In this document: positions 47,130 through 59,100 of the stretch, one piece after another
Layout of the letters: each line of letters begins with the position of its first letter
Numbering within the stretch: the first letter of the stretch is position 1
Origin: Parelaphostrongylus tenuis
Taxonomy: Eukaryota > Nematoda > Chromadorea > Rhabditida > Metastrongylidae
Length of the DNA stretch: 64,000 nt
Reading direction: 5' to 3'
NCBI GenBank assembly: GCA_019055375.1
Contig: JAHQIW010007048.1
Location: forward strand, 62,001 to 126,000
Program-made: the position numbers and the translations under genes
The notes under the pieces: generated by a model
Databases searched by the model: none
What the model saw: the letters and a program-made list of their open reading frames with translations, nothing else
What the model was told of the DNA's origin: nothing

Positions 47130-50100
47130 TAAAAAGGCCTTCATAAAAACCAAACACACTTTCGAAATCGCAAAGATTTGAGCTTTTGAATAAGTACCAA
47201 ATGTTCGAGAAAAAAATTGTCCAGCGAAAAAAACCTTCATACAATTGTGTACTTCAGCTGTTACACGGCCCCCTCAAGGCTTAAGAACCTTTAGCAATCT
47301 TGCAGCTTCTTTGATCACCAAAAATCGCAATGAGGAAGGAGATGGATAAAAAATCAAGGAATCTAAAACTGATATCTGTGAAAATTTTTTACGCAGATCG
47401 CAACTCAACTTCCTTATAACACAACCATATTTAACAAAGGCATTTATACGAAAACCTTGATTACAACAGTAAAGGAGCAAATCACAGGAGTAATTTTTAC
47501 TCATGACATCATATTATATGCAAAGAAATAAAATATCATAAACTCTCCACGGACATTCTAAATGAAAACTGTCCACAGTATATGTGGAAGTACAAACGAG
47601 GTAGTGAAATTCCGATAGGCTTATGGATAAACGTTAACTGAAAGACCGTTGAAATCACAAGCCTATAGGATCTACATAGATGAAAACAACTGTCAACAAC
47701 AACAAATCTCCATAAAAGGAGATAAACAACAGTCTAATACAGGAACACTAGATAACACTGACTAGCCTATGACTAAAGTATCTACGAAAGCTAAGGAGGA
47801 CTGCATTCCGTGGACGATTCTGTGTATCACTGAGAGTCCTCCATGTATATATTCTAAAAAATGCAGTGATGAAAACAGATGTTAGGTTGATTGAAAAGTC
47901 ACTTCTAAAATAACAAGTGCTAAGTCACTATGAAATAAAAGAATACAATATGCAAAAACACATGCAACCTTTCCCCAAAGACGATCAGCTACTACTTCAA
48001 ACAGTTTCATAATGTACTTATCTGCTTAGATCTTTCAATGACTTGTCTTTACATGTCAGTGTCAACACCTCTTTCGTACATTTCTTTGTTTTCTAAATTT
48101 ATATCTGTGTGAGTCAAATACAGTATGAAGAACTGCTTTTTCTCATTATGTTGAATGCCTAGCTATAGAGTACTCAGAATTTCACCACGAGCGAGCACAT
48201 CTTTTAGAATTATACAAGATTCGCTTGCATTGCAGTTGAAACTCTTTTAGAACGATGGAAAAATCTACTATTGACCAAGTGAGCGCACGATATACTGCAG
48301 CAGGTGGATCCGGCTTGCAGATGAAAACTCTAGTTCAAACTCGTACATCCAGAGAATATCAAAGTCGGAAGCAAGGTGGACACATGAAAATGTATCCAGG
48401 AAGCCACAATAACTACAGAGTTTTTTCAAAATTTCTGCTATTCCCATTCATGAAAAGTAGTCCAGACACAAAAGGGAATACGTTTCTATGATATCCCACA
48501 AAAATATCAGTGATTACACGTATCAACGTGATGAAATTTCAGCCAAAAGAAACATCGATAAGAGCATTTCCAAAACGACTGTGTTCTGAGAACTTGTGAT
48601 ATAGAGTGAACCTAAGCAACCATTCGGCTATGGAAATCCCGAACCATTTATATTTCAAAATTCATCACTTCTAAAGATTGACATTCTACATATGCTAGAC
48701 TTCGTTGATTAAGTAATACCAACAAGTGCATACATGGTGTTTCATGTAAATATAAAAATGAAATATCGCGATGCTGAGAATGCACAACTCGAAGACGAGC
48801 AATGACCAGAATAAGTCACGAAAAGCAGGCATATAGCATACGTGTAGAGAAATCATGAAGCACATACAAGTCAGGAGAAACGCAGAAGTTCTTGCGAACA
48901 TAAGAAAGAGCGCTGATTTATTCAACGGAATCTACGTTCTACTTAGCATGTAAGTAGTGAGAGTTTGGGTGCAAAAAAAACTACTCCAGTCAGAAGTCAA
49001 TGGAATTCACAGAAAAAGGGAGCGAAAAACGAACACGAAGTCGCCGCCGCTCTGCTGGCTACAACTGCGAGCACTTTGTCCGTGAACAAGAGAGACGCAA
49101 ACGTGGACACCGCAATATGTACACAAATTTACAAATGAAAATTTATAGAATTTTAGGTTTTTTTTCCGTTATCCGTACCCTGTTTCGACCCTTCGAAAAA
49201 GGATTAATTTTTTACCATTTTCAATGCTAAATAAGCGTTCGATAGCTCAAACCAGAAGAATTTGAATGATCTACTTCATTTCTGAGAAGGCTTTATTTTT
49301 ACGCTGTCGAAAACCAGCCACATGTGGCTGTAGGTAGAAACCTCAGCTTCAGAATGGTTACTGATATTTCTTTGAAAAAATCTTTCTCTAGTAAATGAGA
49401 TCGGTTTATCATTTGTCCCTTTATAACCAAAAAGAACTGCTTTTTGCAATGAAATTTCGTGATTTTGCTATCGTTCAACTGCGCACTTTATTGAGAGCAA
49501 TTGATAGTTTGTCTATGGTTGCTTTGAGACAGAGCTGTCTTAGGAACAAATTCGCTTGCTACTCATGCATGAATGACGCACTGGGGAGATAGTGCGCCCG
49601 CTTCAGTAGCATTTCCCACAACGCGTTTTTCCTGCATGAACAGCAAGCAAATTTGTTCCAAAAATAGCTCCATCTTTGAGCAACTATAAGCAAGTTGTAT
49701 ACTAAGTTGTTCACAAGAAAATGCGCAATAGGGCAATACCAATCATGTGCACTTTCATTGTAAAAATCATATTAGAAAAACAAAACGATCTGAATTTTTT
49801 ACACAACCTATTGCCTCGGATTCACAAAGACTAGCGACTGCATATAGTAATGTGAACAACACCCTAGCATGCCTATCTCAAAATTTTGTGAAAAGCTGAT
49901 TGGACTCGTTCAGTGACAGTCATTCAAAGTCATTTAGTGACATTCCTAGCAAAACTCGATTCAGTTTTTGACCCCTTCAACAAATTCGGAGATCTATGAG
50001 GATGATGGAATCGAAGAAACGAATTGAATGAAGGAAATGATTGCACCGCGCAGTATGCGACGTCGAGTCATGAGTGATTCAAAATTGTGTGAACAACGAT

Positions 50101-50153
50101 GATACATGGTTAAATTTGGAAACAAAAACGTCACTGTACAAAATGGATTCACC
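47130..50153. other. Region downstream of gene 3; no gene supported
   Basis: 47510-48960 is repeat-poor compared with its surroundings and lacks a convincing frame, compatible with 3' UTR of gene 3. 49300 holds an R4 unit and 49525-49680 a short R5 copy. The Arg-rich plus frame at 49000-49230 has no support. Confidence 0.4.
49525..49690. repeat. Foldback MITE R5, short copy
   Basis: Arms 'gacagagctgtcttaggaac' and 'gttccaaaaatagctccatc' are inverted around a short centre (gcgcccgcttcagtagc). Confidence 0.6.
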
Positions 50154-50159
50154 TCAGCT
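50154..50159 (-). CDS. Gene 3 last codon and stop (tentative)
   Basis: A strong acceptor (gtgatattttcag) 38 nt below the exon 11 donor gives AGC TGA, ending the protein MRVQS. 38 nt is at the low limit for a worm intron; a more distant last exon is possible. Confidence 0.4.
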   Translation of the reverse strand, partial: S

Positions 50160-53100
50160 CTGAAAATATCACATTCGAACGTATAACGAGATCTTACCTG
50201 AACTCTCATCCCAATAGGAGGCGACTCATGGCTCATAGGCTGCTGGCTCGTAGGTCTCATATCGTACTGGTACTGTGTGCCACCTGGTAGTACTTGGCGC
50301 CAATTATTACACCGATAATTGAAATGCCCGAAATTACCGTACTCGCTTCCGGCCGAGGCCCTTATAGTTGGCTGGTAAACATGCAAGGAAAAGAACGACG
50401 AATGAGGCTGGGCGCTTTCGAAGCCTCCGTCAACTCTTTCCAAATTGTACGGAACGTTTTCGTGATAATTTACTGAAAATCATTCTAACAATTTCTGTTT
50501 TTTAGGTCGAAAATTTATCCACATTAGTATATGGAGGACCTGGCATAGTTTCGAAAAAGAGATATCACGTATACAGTTCGACCCACTAGTTTTACTAGAA
50601 TCATTTCAAGAGCGACAACATTGTTCAATAATACTGCGAAATCAATATGCCTGATAATTACTTCTTGAGCCGCGCATGTAATCTGTTATGGGCACTTGTA
50701 CAGCTCAATACACGTGTTTCATCTTTGGTAACATCGTCAGGCAAAATAATTATTAAGCACATTGAAATCTGAGAGTGGTTATAAAACACTCGAAACGGAA
50801 GGTATTATATTTGACGATACCAGCCAAAAGCAATCGAGTGTAAAACACTGCTCATTTAGTGATATTTTTACTCAATGGCGGGTTTAAACAGCACGTCTGC
50901 GCCTCCTCTATGAAAGGGGGTTGGGTTACTACCGTCTCCGAGAGGACTGGCTACAGACGAAAGGCCTGCCCAACTGATGAGGCTGCCAAGCCGAAACACG
51001 TGTATTGGACTGTACAGATGCACATAACGGGCCAATTCACGGCGCAAAAAATGATTAGCAGGCACATTGGAATTTGAGCGTGGTCTTTGAAAAACATCAG
51101 AAATGAAAACTACGAAATCATTTTCAGTTTCCAAAAACAGTCATTGCTTTTATAACGATGATACCGACAAGATAGTCGTCCCGACAAAGAAATTCGTGTG
51201 GAGAAACCTACTCGGATTGATATGGCTCTGATTTGTGATTGCGTTTTCGATCGCAACGCTTGGCAATCCGTTATTTGCCGCACTATTCAGCATGACGTCA
51301 GCTACATTCAGGAAACTGTTGGACCCAGAACTGAATAGAACGAGACGCTTTGAATCATTTCACATACTGTTCTAAGACGGAACATGATTGAATTCAAGAA
51401 TCGAAAGTCGGAGTCAAGTATAGAGTCGTATTTGTGAAGTCCATGCTTTTTAACCATACAAGAATGACTGCTCTGACATGAACATCGAAATATCCAAACA
51501 GAGGTTGAAATTTAAGTAATCATACCTCAACATTTCCCCATATTCACTGCTGTCACAACCCTGTGATAACGGTGTGATCTGAGGCGGCGTGTAGAATGTG
51601 GGACGAGTTGTGAACATATTAGACGGCGAAATGGATGACGACGATCGCGCTCCATTTGATGAAGATAATGCGGAGGAGTCGAGATTTTGTACAGCCTAAA
51701 ACGATAGAAAATATTGATTCTGTGATTGTTTATGCTTCAAAAGGTACTCAGAGTTTAATGTCAATGGATTCCTACTCATACATGAGGAGAATTGTATCAC
51801 TATGAATTGACATAAACTCGTCTTCTTTATCAAATTCGATGCAGATTTTTATGCTGGTCATGAGACTGTCGTCTTAAAAGGTAAAAAAAGCGTTTATTAA
51901 AAATTTTATTTCACTTCAGTTTCGGATTCGACTTTTTTGGCATCTCGCAATAGCATCAAACTTATCCCTTTGCGATCGGCGCCGTTTTCGGCCGGCGGGC
52001 ACCTCGGACAAGTGCGAAGAGAGGCTGCCGGAGCCTCCTCCAAGGATAAAGTGGTAGGTTTCTAATAAATTTTCCAGTTTTCCGTCAACAAATGGGGTTT
52101 GTGTGCCAATAATAAGGGCAAATATGATAGAACAGCTTTAATATGGTCATTTTTATTAGAAATAACTTAATTTCTCCATTCATAATCCACACTTCCAAAG
52201 GAAGAACCAAATATTCACGAAAAGGCTATATTTACTAGCTCTGTCGACCATTTCTACAATAATTTACTTCTACTTAGCTACAAATTAATCAAATTTATCT
52301 TCTATTTTCCGTATACATTATTGCACAAAGTGCATAAAATCATACATACTTATACATACTAACTGAAAATTGAAAGACAATGAATAGTTGGTCAAAAATA
52401 ATGCTGATTGTTGCATGCAATCCCACCTCATCGATAATTCTTGATATTTTTTGATTATTAGTGCAGTTCAGATTCCAATTTCTCATATCAATGGATAACT
52501 TTATTCGAATTCTCTATTCATAGCCATGGCATGCAAAGAAGAGATGGGGTGAGCAGCGATTCTTTGTCGTTCTCTCCACCCTGTTTTAGCCCTTTGGTAG
52601 CTACGTATAAAACGGTTAAGTAGACATTCGATAGCTAAAATCAAGTGAATTTTAACGATGTGTTCTATTCCTCAAATGGCCTGTTTCTTTTGCTATGATA
52701 GTCGGAAAACTATATTTTGTTTTCTTAAGACCACAGCTCAAATTTCAATATGCCTGATAATCAATTTTTGAGCCACGCATGTCAGTGTTCTATCTAAGAG
52801 GGCTCACTTTTACAGCCCGATACACTTGTTTCAATCTTGCGATCTCGTCAGTCGGCAATTGCCCTTTCTCTTTTTTGTTGTTTTTGCATTCAAGCATTTC
52901 TCGCCTGATGAAGTTTCTTCATAAGTAATTGATAATCGCATTAGATAGATAAAATCTTAGCAATTTCAACGTTTTACTTGATTTTGATAAAGGGCTTCTC
53001 AGAGTGTGGTAATGGCAGTCTAGAGAAGATTTAATTTTGCAAATTTAGATAATTTTCACTGAAGTTAGCTTTTCCTCTGGACTTCAACAGTTCTTCAATA

Positions 53101-56100
53101 ACTCAAATCTTGTCGATTTCCACAATAACTTTGTTCTTGAAAAGACTTTACTGTACTGTAGCAGTCAAACGATTACGTTTCGCAGTTGGTTGATGCGTTG
53201 CTAGAGGCACGGTAACTCTTGGCTAGTGTCGCGAAATCTCACCCTTTGTGGTGCGGAACTCAATCTTCTTTCGACTGTCACACCTCTCTGAGCAGAACTC
53301 TCCAAAAACAAACTACGTCTTTGAAATTGCTGAGATTTACACTATCGAATGGCTACTAATCGTTTATAGGATATCTTTATCCGCGAGAAAGCTTTGAATG
53401 TCAAACAAAATTTTATTTCAACTATTACAGCGCAAAAAACAAGCCATTCGAGAAACAAAATACACCGTTAAAATTCACTTGAGTTCAGCTATCGAATAGA
53501 TACTAATAATCTACCGGAATATGTCTTTTCCAGAAAAAACCAAAGGCTAACGAGCGCAATCCCTTAAAATGCGGCTCCGTGCAACAGAAGTTATTTGCAA
53601 AACTAGGGCTTTTAAGGACAGTTGAGCGTTATTCTTTTTATAAATACGTTCGCAAAAGTTCCATCAATGATTTTTCAAGTTATTTTTTAGCGGAAAAGTC
53701 CATAAGAATCGAAATATAACTATTCAATCCCAAAAAAATCTGCTCTCAATTAGAAAAATTTGATTGCGATTGCAAATCGTAATCTTTATTTTTCATTAGA
53801 ACGTACCGTGGAATAATTTTCAAACAATAAGCATAGCATTGAAGTCAGAATTATTCAAGCTATCTATAGACTACAAAAACATCATTTTTTCTTTTGAGAA
53901 AAGAAAGATTTTAGGCAGCATTAGCGTTATTCTTGCCAAAATCATTCATACAGTAGTCTCATCAGTGATATTTTATCGTTTTTTGATGACAATGTCCCAC
54001 TAAGAGCTTTGTTAACCCGAGTTTGCATTGGAGCACGCACCACCCTTCGTAGCCCGTCCAAACGGCGCGCTCAGCCGAGGGTCACATTGACCCTCATCGC
54101 CCGCAAAGGGACATACAACGATGTGATAATTATTTATTCAAGTATGAAAACATGGCTGTTTAGCTGGCACGAGGTTGCTAGACGTCGTTTTTGTTGTCGT
54201 TGCTGATTGATACCAACCTCGCGCCAGTCATACAGCTAAGTTTTCGTATTCAAATTGATAATTAACTTTGATGCCGAGGTTAATAGATAGTCAATTTCCC
54301 AAATATTGACAGTGCAATAATTGGTATGATATTAGTGCACACTAAATAAATAAGCAATTAAAGACATACATGTACATGTATGCACAGAAAGTATAACAAA
54401 AATGAGTCATATATGATCTCCATTGGTGTCGATACATCCATTGACCATCAATAGATAATCTCGCGACGCTGCCATGTATGTTACAGTCAACTATTGAACT
54501 TACCAGTAGTTCAAACCGTGTGGATAGGAAGGGGATCACTTGTAGCACTACGCTATACCAATATAGAACCATAGAAAGAGCAAATAGAAAGAAAGAAAAT
54601 GAAAAAAAGTAAACGGAATAGAGATGTTCATCCAATGTTAAACTGTCAGAGACCGACGAGCTCGACAAAATTTTATGATGTGGAGTAAGCCGAAGGCAAA
54701 TTTTGTGATATTTTCACATACCTGATTCAATGGTGTATCTGATCTCGACTGATTAGGCGTTATCTTTCTTTCACGTTTTGCACGCACTGCAAACAATAAA
54801 TTAAAGGAGAACTATTGAAGAGTGAGTGAGATCTATAAGGTAAAAATTCAACGCTTCTTTTCGGTTAGACGGCTACAAATGAATGCTCGCCTCTTTTCAC
54901 TAGACAAGAACTTTTTATAAGAGTGTTAATAATTATTCGAAAGCTTAAACCTTGGCGAGCGCTTTACGTGGCCGGTTTTCAGAACACCCTTTTATAACAT
55001 TGTGAAATTCAATGTAAAATACGTTTAACATCGACCGTGCAGTTCAGCTGGTACTTTGCTTAAAGAACGAAAAGCACATGAAGGTGTAGAGAAAATCTTA
55101 AAGTACTAAAGCCAGACATTTGATCTAGAGTTTCCTCCGGAGCGCAGAAATAATCCCTAATTGAAAAACAAAAATAAGGCTTCCATAGCACTCGCCAGGA
55201 AGCATTTCGATTAAGTGCGTTCAAAATTATCGCATCTCCTCTAACCCCCTACCCCACATCTCGTAAAATAACAGAAAATACCCATCGCGTATGTGTGCTC
55301 AATCTTATTTTCCCTGTTGCACAGCGGAGAAGCGGTTTCTTTTAGAAATTAAGCACAGTGCTGGAATCTTCGAAGTTTACGCCATCGAACGAAAAGAGCT
55401 CTGTCTTGCGAGGAAAACCCGGGTGTGAAACACACATGTGTTCCTTTCGTTAGTGCGTTATAACGAAGATTGTTTTGACAAACGGTCACGCATCACGTTA
55501 GCCAAAGATTCGAGCTTTTGAATGATTACTAACACCTTTATGATAAGTTCTTGTCCACCAAATGGGGCCGAATATTTATTTGTCGCCGTGTAACGGAAAA
55601 GTACCATTTCACCTTGACATTCGACTGTTTTTTGAAACTTTGCTTCAGACAATATAACCTGATAATATTTAAGCTTTTCACAATATCTGATATGGCACTT
55701 GTAGTGCTAGACGCACGTTTCAGCCTACTGTCCTCATCAGTGGGCACGATGCGTTTGGTTTAGCCAATCCATTGTAGGGGTATACCCCTTATATCTAAAG
55801 GAATCAGACGCCGAATAAGTTACACTGCCAGTACAAGAAAAGATCACCCGATATTGCAGTGATTAACAGTCGATTGCTCATGCTTGGTAAATGGATCAAT
55901 ACTCTTATATTCGTGTTTTGGAGACCTGCTTGAAACAATATGATTTGATAACGTATCTTGAGCCTTTCTTGAGGTCTGATATGGCACTCGATAAAAAGGT
56001 TCCCCGCAATTTATCATCCATGAAAAATCGACTGTCAATCACTGCAGTATAAGATGATCTTACTACTTCACAGGCACTGTAAATAATTCCGCGGTCGACC

Positions 56101-59100
56101 ATTTTATATGTTAAAGTGTACTCCCTTACAAGGGATTCGGTGAACCGAAAGGCACCGTGCTGGTGATGAGACTATAAGGCCGATAAGATTTTACACAGTG
56201 GAAATTACGTGGCAGCAAACATACAAATCTCTGCACACAATGTGCTCTAAAGTCAGAGGCTTACAGATAAAAATCGGCAAAGAATGAAGGAATTACAAAA
56301 AATGCTAAAAAACCGAACTACAGTCACTCTGCTCTTTTCGTTCAATTTTTGGAACAGAGCGCTGCCAATCTACAACAAAAATACTCATATACTAAGTTAA
56401 GATATACTAAGATGTAGCTTACATTCTTTAAGATGTCATAAACTGAGATGTAACTTACATTTACGCCTTTCTTCTTGTTATCAACATGAGCGACGCTGTC
56501 CTCACTGTCAGATGAGATAATAACCGGCTCTTTGCTGAACAAATGAAAGGAAACAGTCGCAAAGAATCACAACTTTCTTCGAAAACCAACTCAGATAATT
56601 ACAACGTTAACACTAATCGAACTACAACTAAGGAAGGAAAAATTCTCACTAACTAGCGAATGAAAACCAACCGGTAGAGAATATTTATTCCGTCGCTAGC
56701 ATGAGTTTCTGTTTTGCAAGGATGATTGTGTTGCTGAGACTCTTGTTCATTTTCACGTAGAAGAAACTCCCTATAGAAGCCATGTAGTGAAAATGATGAC
56801 ATCAGGAAATCTTTACAATCGATATTATGCGCAATAAATTACTCGGTAATTTTCCACTATAAAAAACACACTCGTTGTTGACTTATATAGTGACATCACG
56901 TGGTGTAAATGATAAATATCTCTCTAACAGCTTAAGAACTATCTCTTTTATACGTACAATGCTTCTTAATCCATACCACTCAATATTGTCGCCTTACTGT
57001 AATAACTAGACATTTTTTAGGTTAGAAGAGACACGTTTTAACAGGTTCGCGTGCCCAGATAAGCATCCGCGTTGACGAATTCTTATGCCTCCGTTTGACC
57101 AGTCAAGCATGGAGTTAACCAACACCATTTCAGAGCTCTGAGAGTTGTCAACGAGTAGGGTTTGTGACGAAAACTTCTTTCGGTGACCTGACACACTGTC
57201 TAAGCAACTTCTTGATATGGTATCGATGAACCACGAATATCTTTGCATTTACGTATGACAGCAGCTGCTAGTTGTGAATTTTCTTCTTCCTTTATGAATA
57301 TCATTAATTACTTGTCAATGATCATTGCCTTGAAATAGTGGGACAGCTGTGCTAGGGCGTTCCCAGTTTCTCACCTGAAGCGTTTCTCAGCCTACAAGCG
57401 AATACGAATAATTCGTGAGCGATGGAGGTAAGGAAAGGAATCAAACGAAGAAAGTGTGGGAACAAAGAGATGATGCAAAAAAGTGAGCATTTACAAAATC
57501 CTGTCAACGAGGAAAATGCTGTAGTAAATTGAATACTCCTGCAAAATGTGAGCTCAGATTGATGTTCACTGTACAGATCATTGGATTTGATTCCATCATC
57601 ACAATCCATTTCTCAATTCCCTGGAGATAGCGTCTTTTCGCTCAGGTTTTGGGTAGTCAGTCGATAGCGTAAGTCTCAGTAATTCCAACAATGCGCTTTT
57701 ATCTTCTTGAGAGTGCCTTCCTAGTGCGTTGAATTGAGTTTCACACTCGGTACGCACTTACTGCTCGGCTGGATGTGTGAATGGCTGTGTAGAATAGATT
57801 TGTAACATTCGCAAAACCAGCAGAGAGGAGACTAGAGATTATGGATAGTCTTTCAAGAGACTTTCAAGTAGTCAATTAATAGCGTAAATTTGTGTGATTC
57901 CACAGTGAAACTTAGTTTCTGAAAAGATCATGATAGAGCGCTAGAATAGAGAAAAGAAGATTACGTTTCGCACATATCTTAGGCTGTCTAGGTTCTCGCT
58001 TATTAGAGGATTCATTTGACAAAATAAAAAAACCAACAAACTATGGTGCAAAGTTCCTCCCCAGAATTCTGAAAGGGAAAACCTGGAAATTTCATGAAAC
58101 GAAGGAAATAATTTCAAATAGATAACGAAAGTACGCGCAAAAACGCGTTTGAGCTGAAACTCAATTTAACTGAGTTGAGAAGAAAATTCCTTGACACTCG
58201 CGAAAATTCAAATTTTATGTCCGCTTCGCACAGTGTCGGTTATTGTAAACTCATCGGAAGATCTCAAGAGTAGTTTCTTGAGAAACTCTCACGGCAGCGT
58301 CACCTATATTGCATCATTTTTTGATTTACTCTTCGAATATCAAATGATGGTCGCACCCTAGTTGCATGTCAAAGTCCATTTGACGAAAAGGTCATAATCT
58401 GCGTTTGGTGAGATTTTGAAGGTGTCTTGCATTTCAAACTTGTTCCGAATGGTAGCGCCATCAATGTCGAACACTACTGCAAGCAGCTTGTCGAGTCTAC
58501 GATGCGTTGAAGAAAAACTACCCATCACTGACTTGTCGAAAGCGCGCGCTATTTTAACAAGACAATGCCAAACCAAAGACCGCAAAGATAACTGACAAAA
58601 AGTTTGACGATTTTGGAGGTGATCGAGGGTTGCCGTACTCACCCTATAGTCCAGATAGTGCCTCGTCCGATTACGGTATTTTGCAGTCAATGAAACATTT
58701 GCCGCGTGAAAGCCGATTCGAAACATTTGATTGATCAAAAAGGCATATTAGGAGTTTTTGATTCTAAGCCCAAGGAATGGCAATCCCGCGAGCATATCCC
58801 AAAGCCTGTGCATCGTTGGTAAAAAATCGTGGATAATTCTGGTCTCTATTTCGAAGAATTGATTGCTATTTTGATCGGATTTATGTATAAACTTTGAATT
58901 CCCAGCGGGTGTTAAGGGACTTTTTCCTCAGTTCAATATTTTCGCTGCTACGACGCATCAGAAAGCCGTTTTCAAGAAACTAGCATAGTATTTAAGTCGC
59001 TGAAATTTGAGCTATCGAATGAATGCTGAAATCTCAAAAGAAAAAACGGGAAAGGACTCAGGAATGAATTGCGATGATTGATGAAAGCACTGATCACTAT

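Larger units (their letters stand above)
50640..51070. mobile_element. HHR-1 element, locus C (intron 10 of gene 3)
   Basis: Terminal-type segments ('caatatgcctgataatta' on the left; 'attagcaggcacattggaat' on the right) flank two outward motifs, a minus one at 50704-50744 and a plus one at 50969-51008, with the 'caatcgagtgtaaaacact' hairpin region between. Confidence 0.7.

Noticed and set aside
49000..49230. Arg-rich plus frame (RTRSRRRSAG)
   Set aside because: No supported splice sites or partner exons, and it falls downstream of a minus-strand gene. Left unannotated.
49994..50443. 149-codon minus frame taken as one exon
   Set aside because: The first part is gene 3 exon 11, but the frame beyond the strong donor at 50197 loses protein-like character.
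51919..52050. Plus-strand exon-like open frame
   Set aside because: The GC-rich segment is open on both strands. Only the minus frame matches the phases of flanking gene 3 exons and has paired splice sites.
58358..58738. 126-codon minus frame
   Set aside because: It is antisense to the decayed mariner transposase, whose residues are recognisable on the plus strand.
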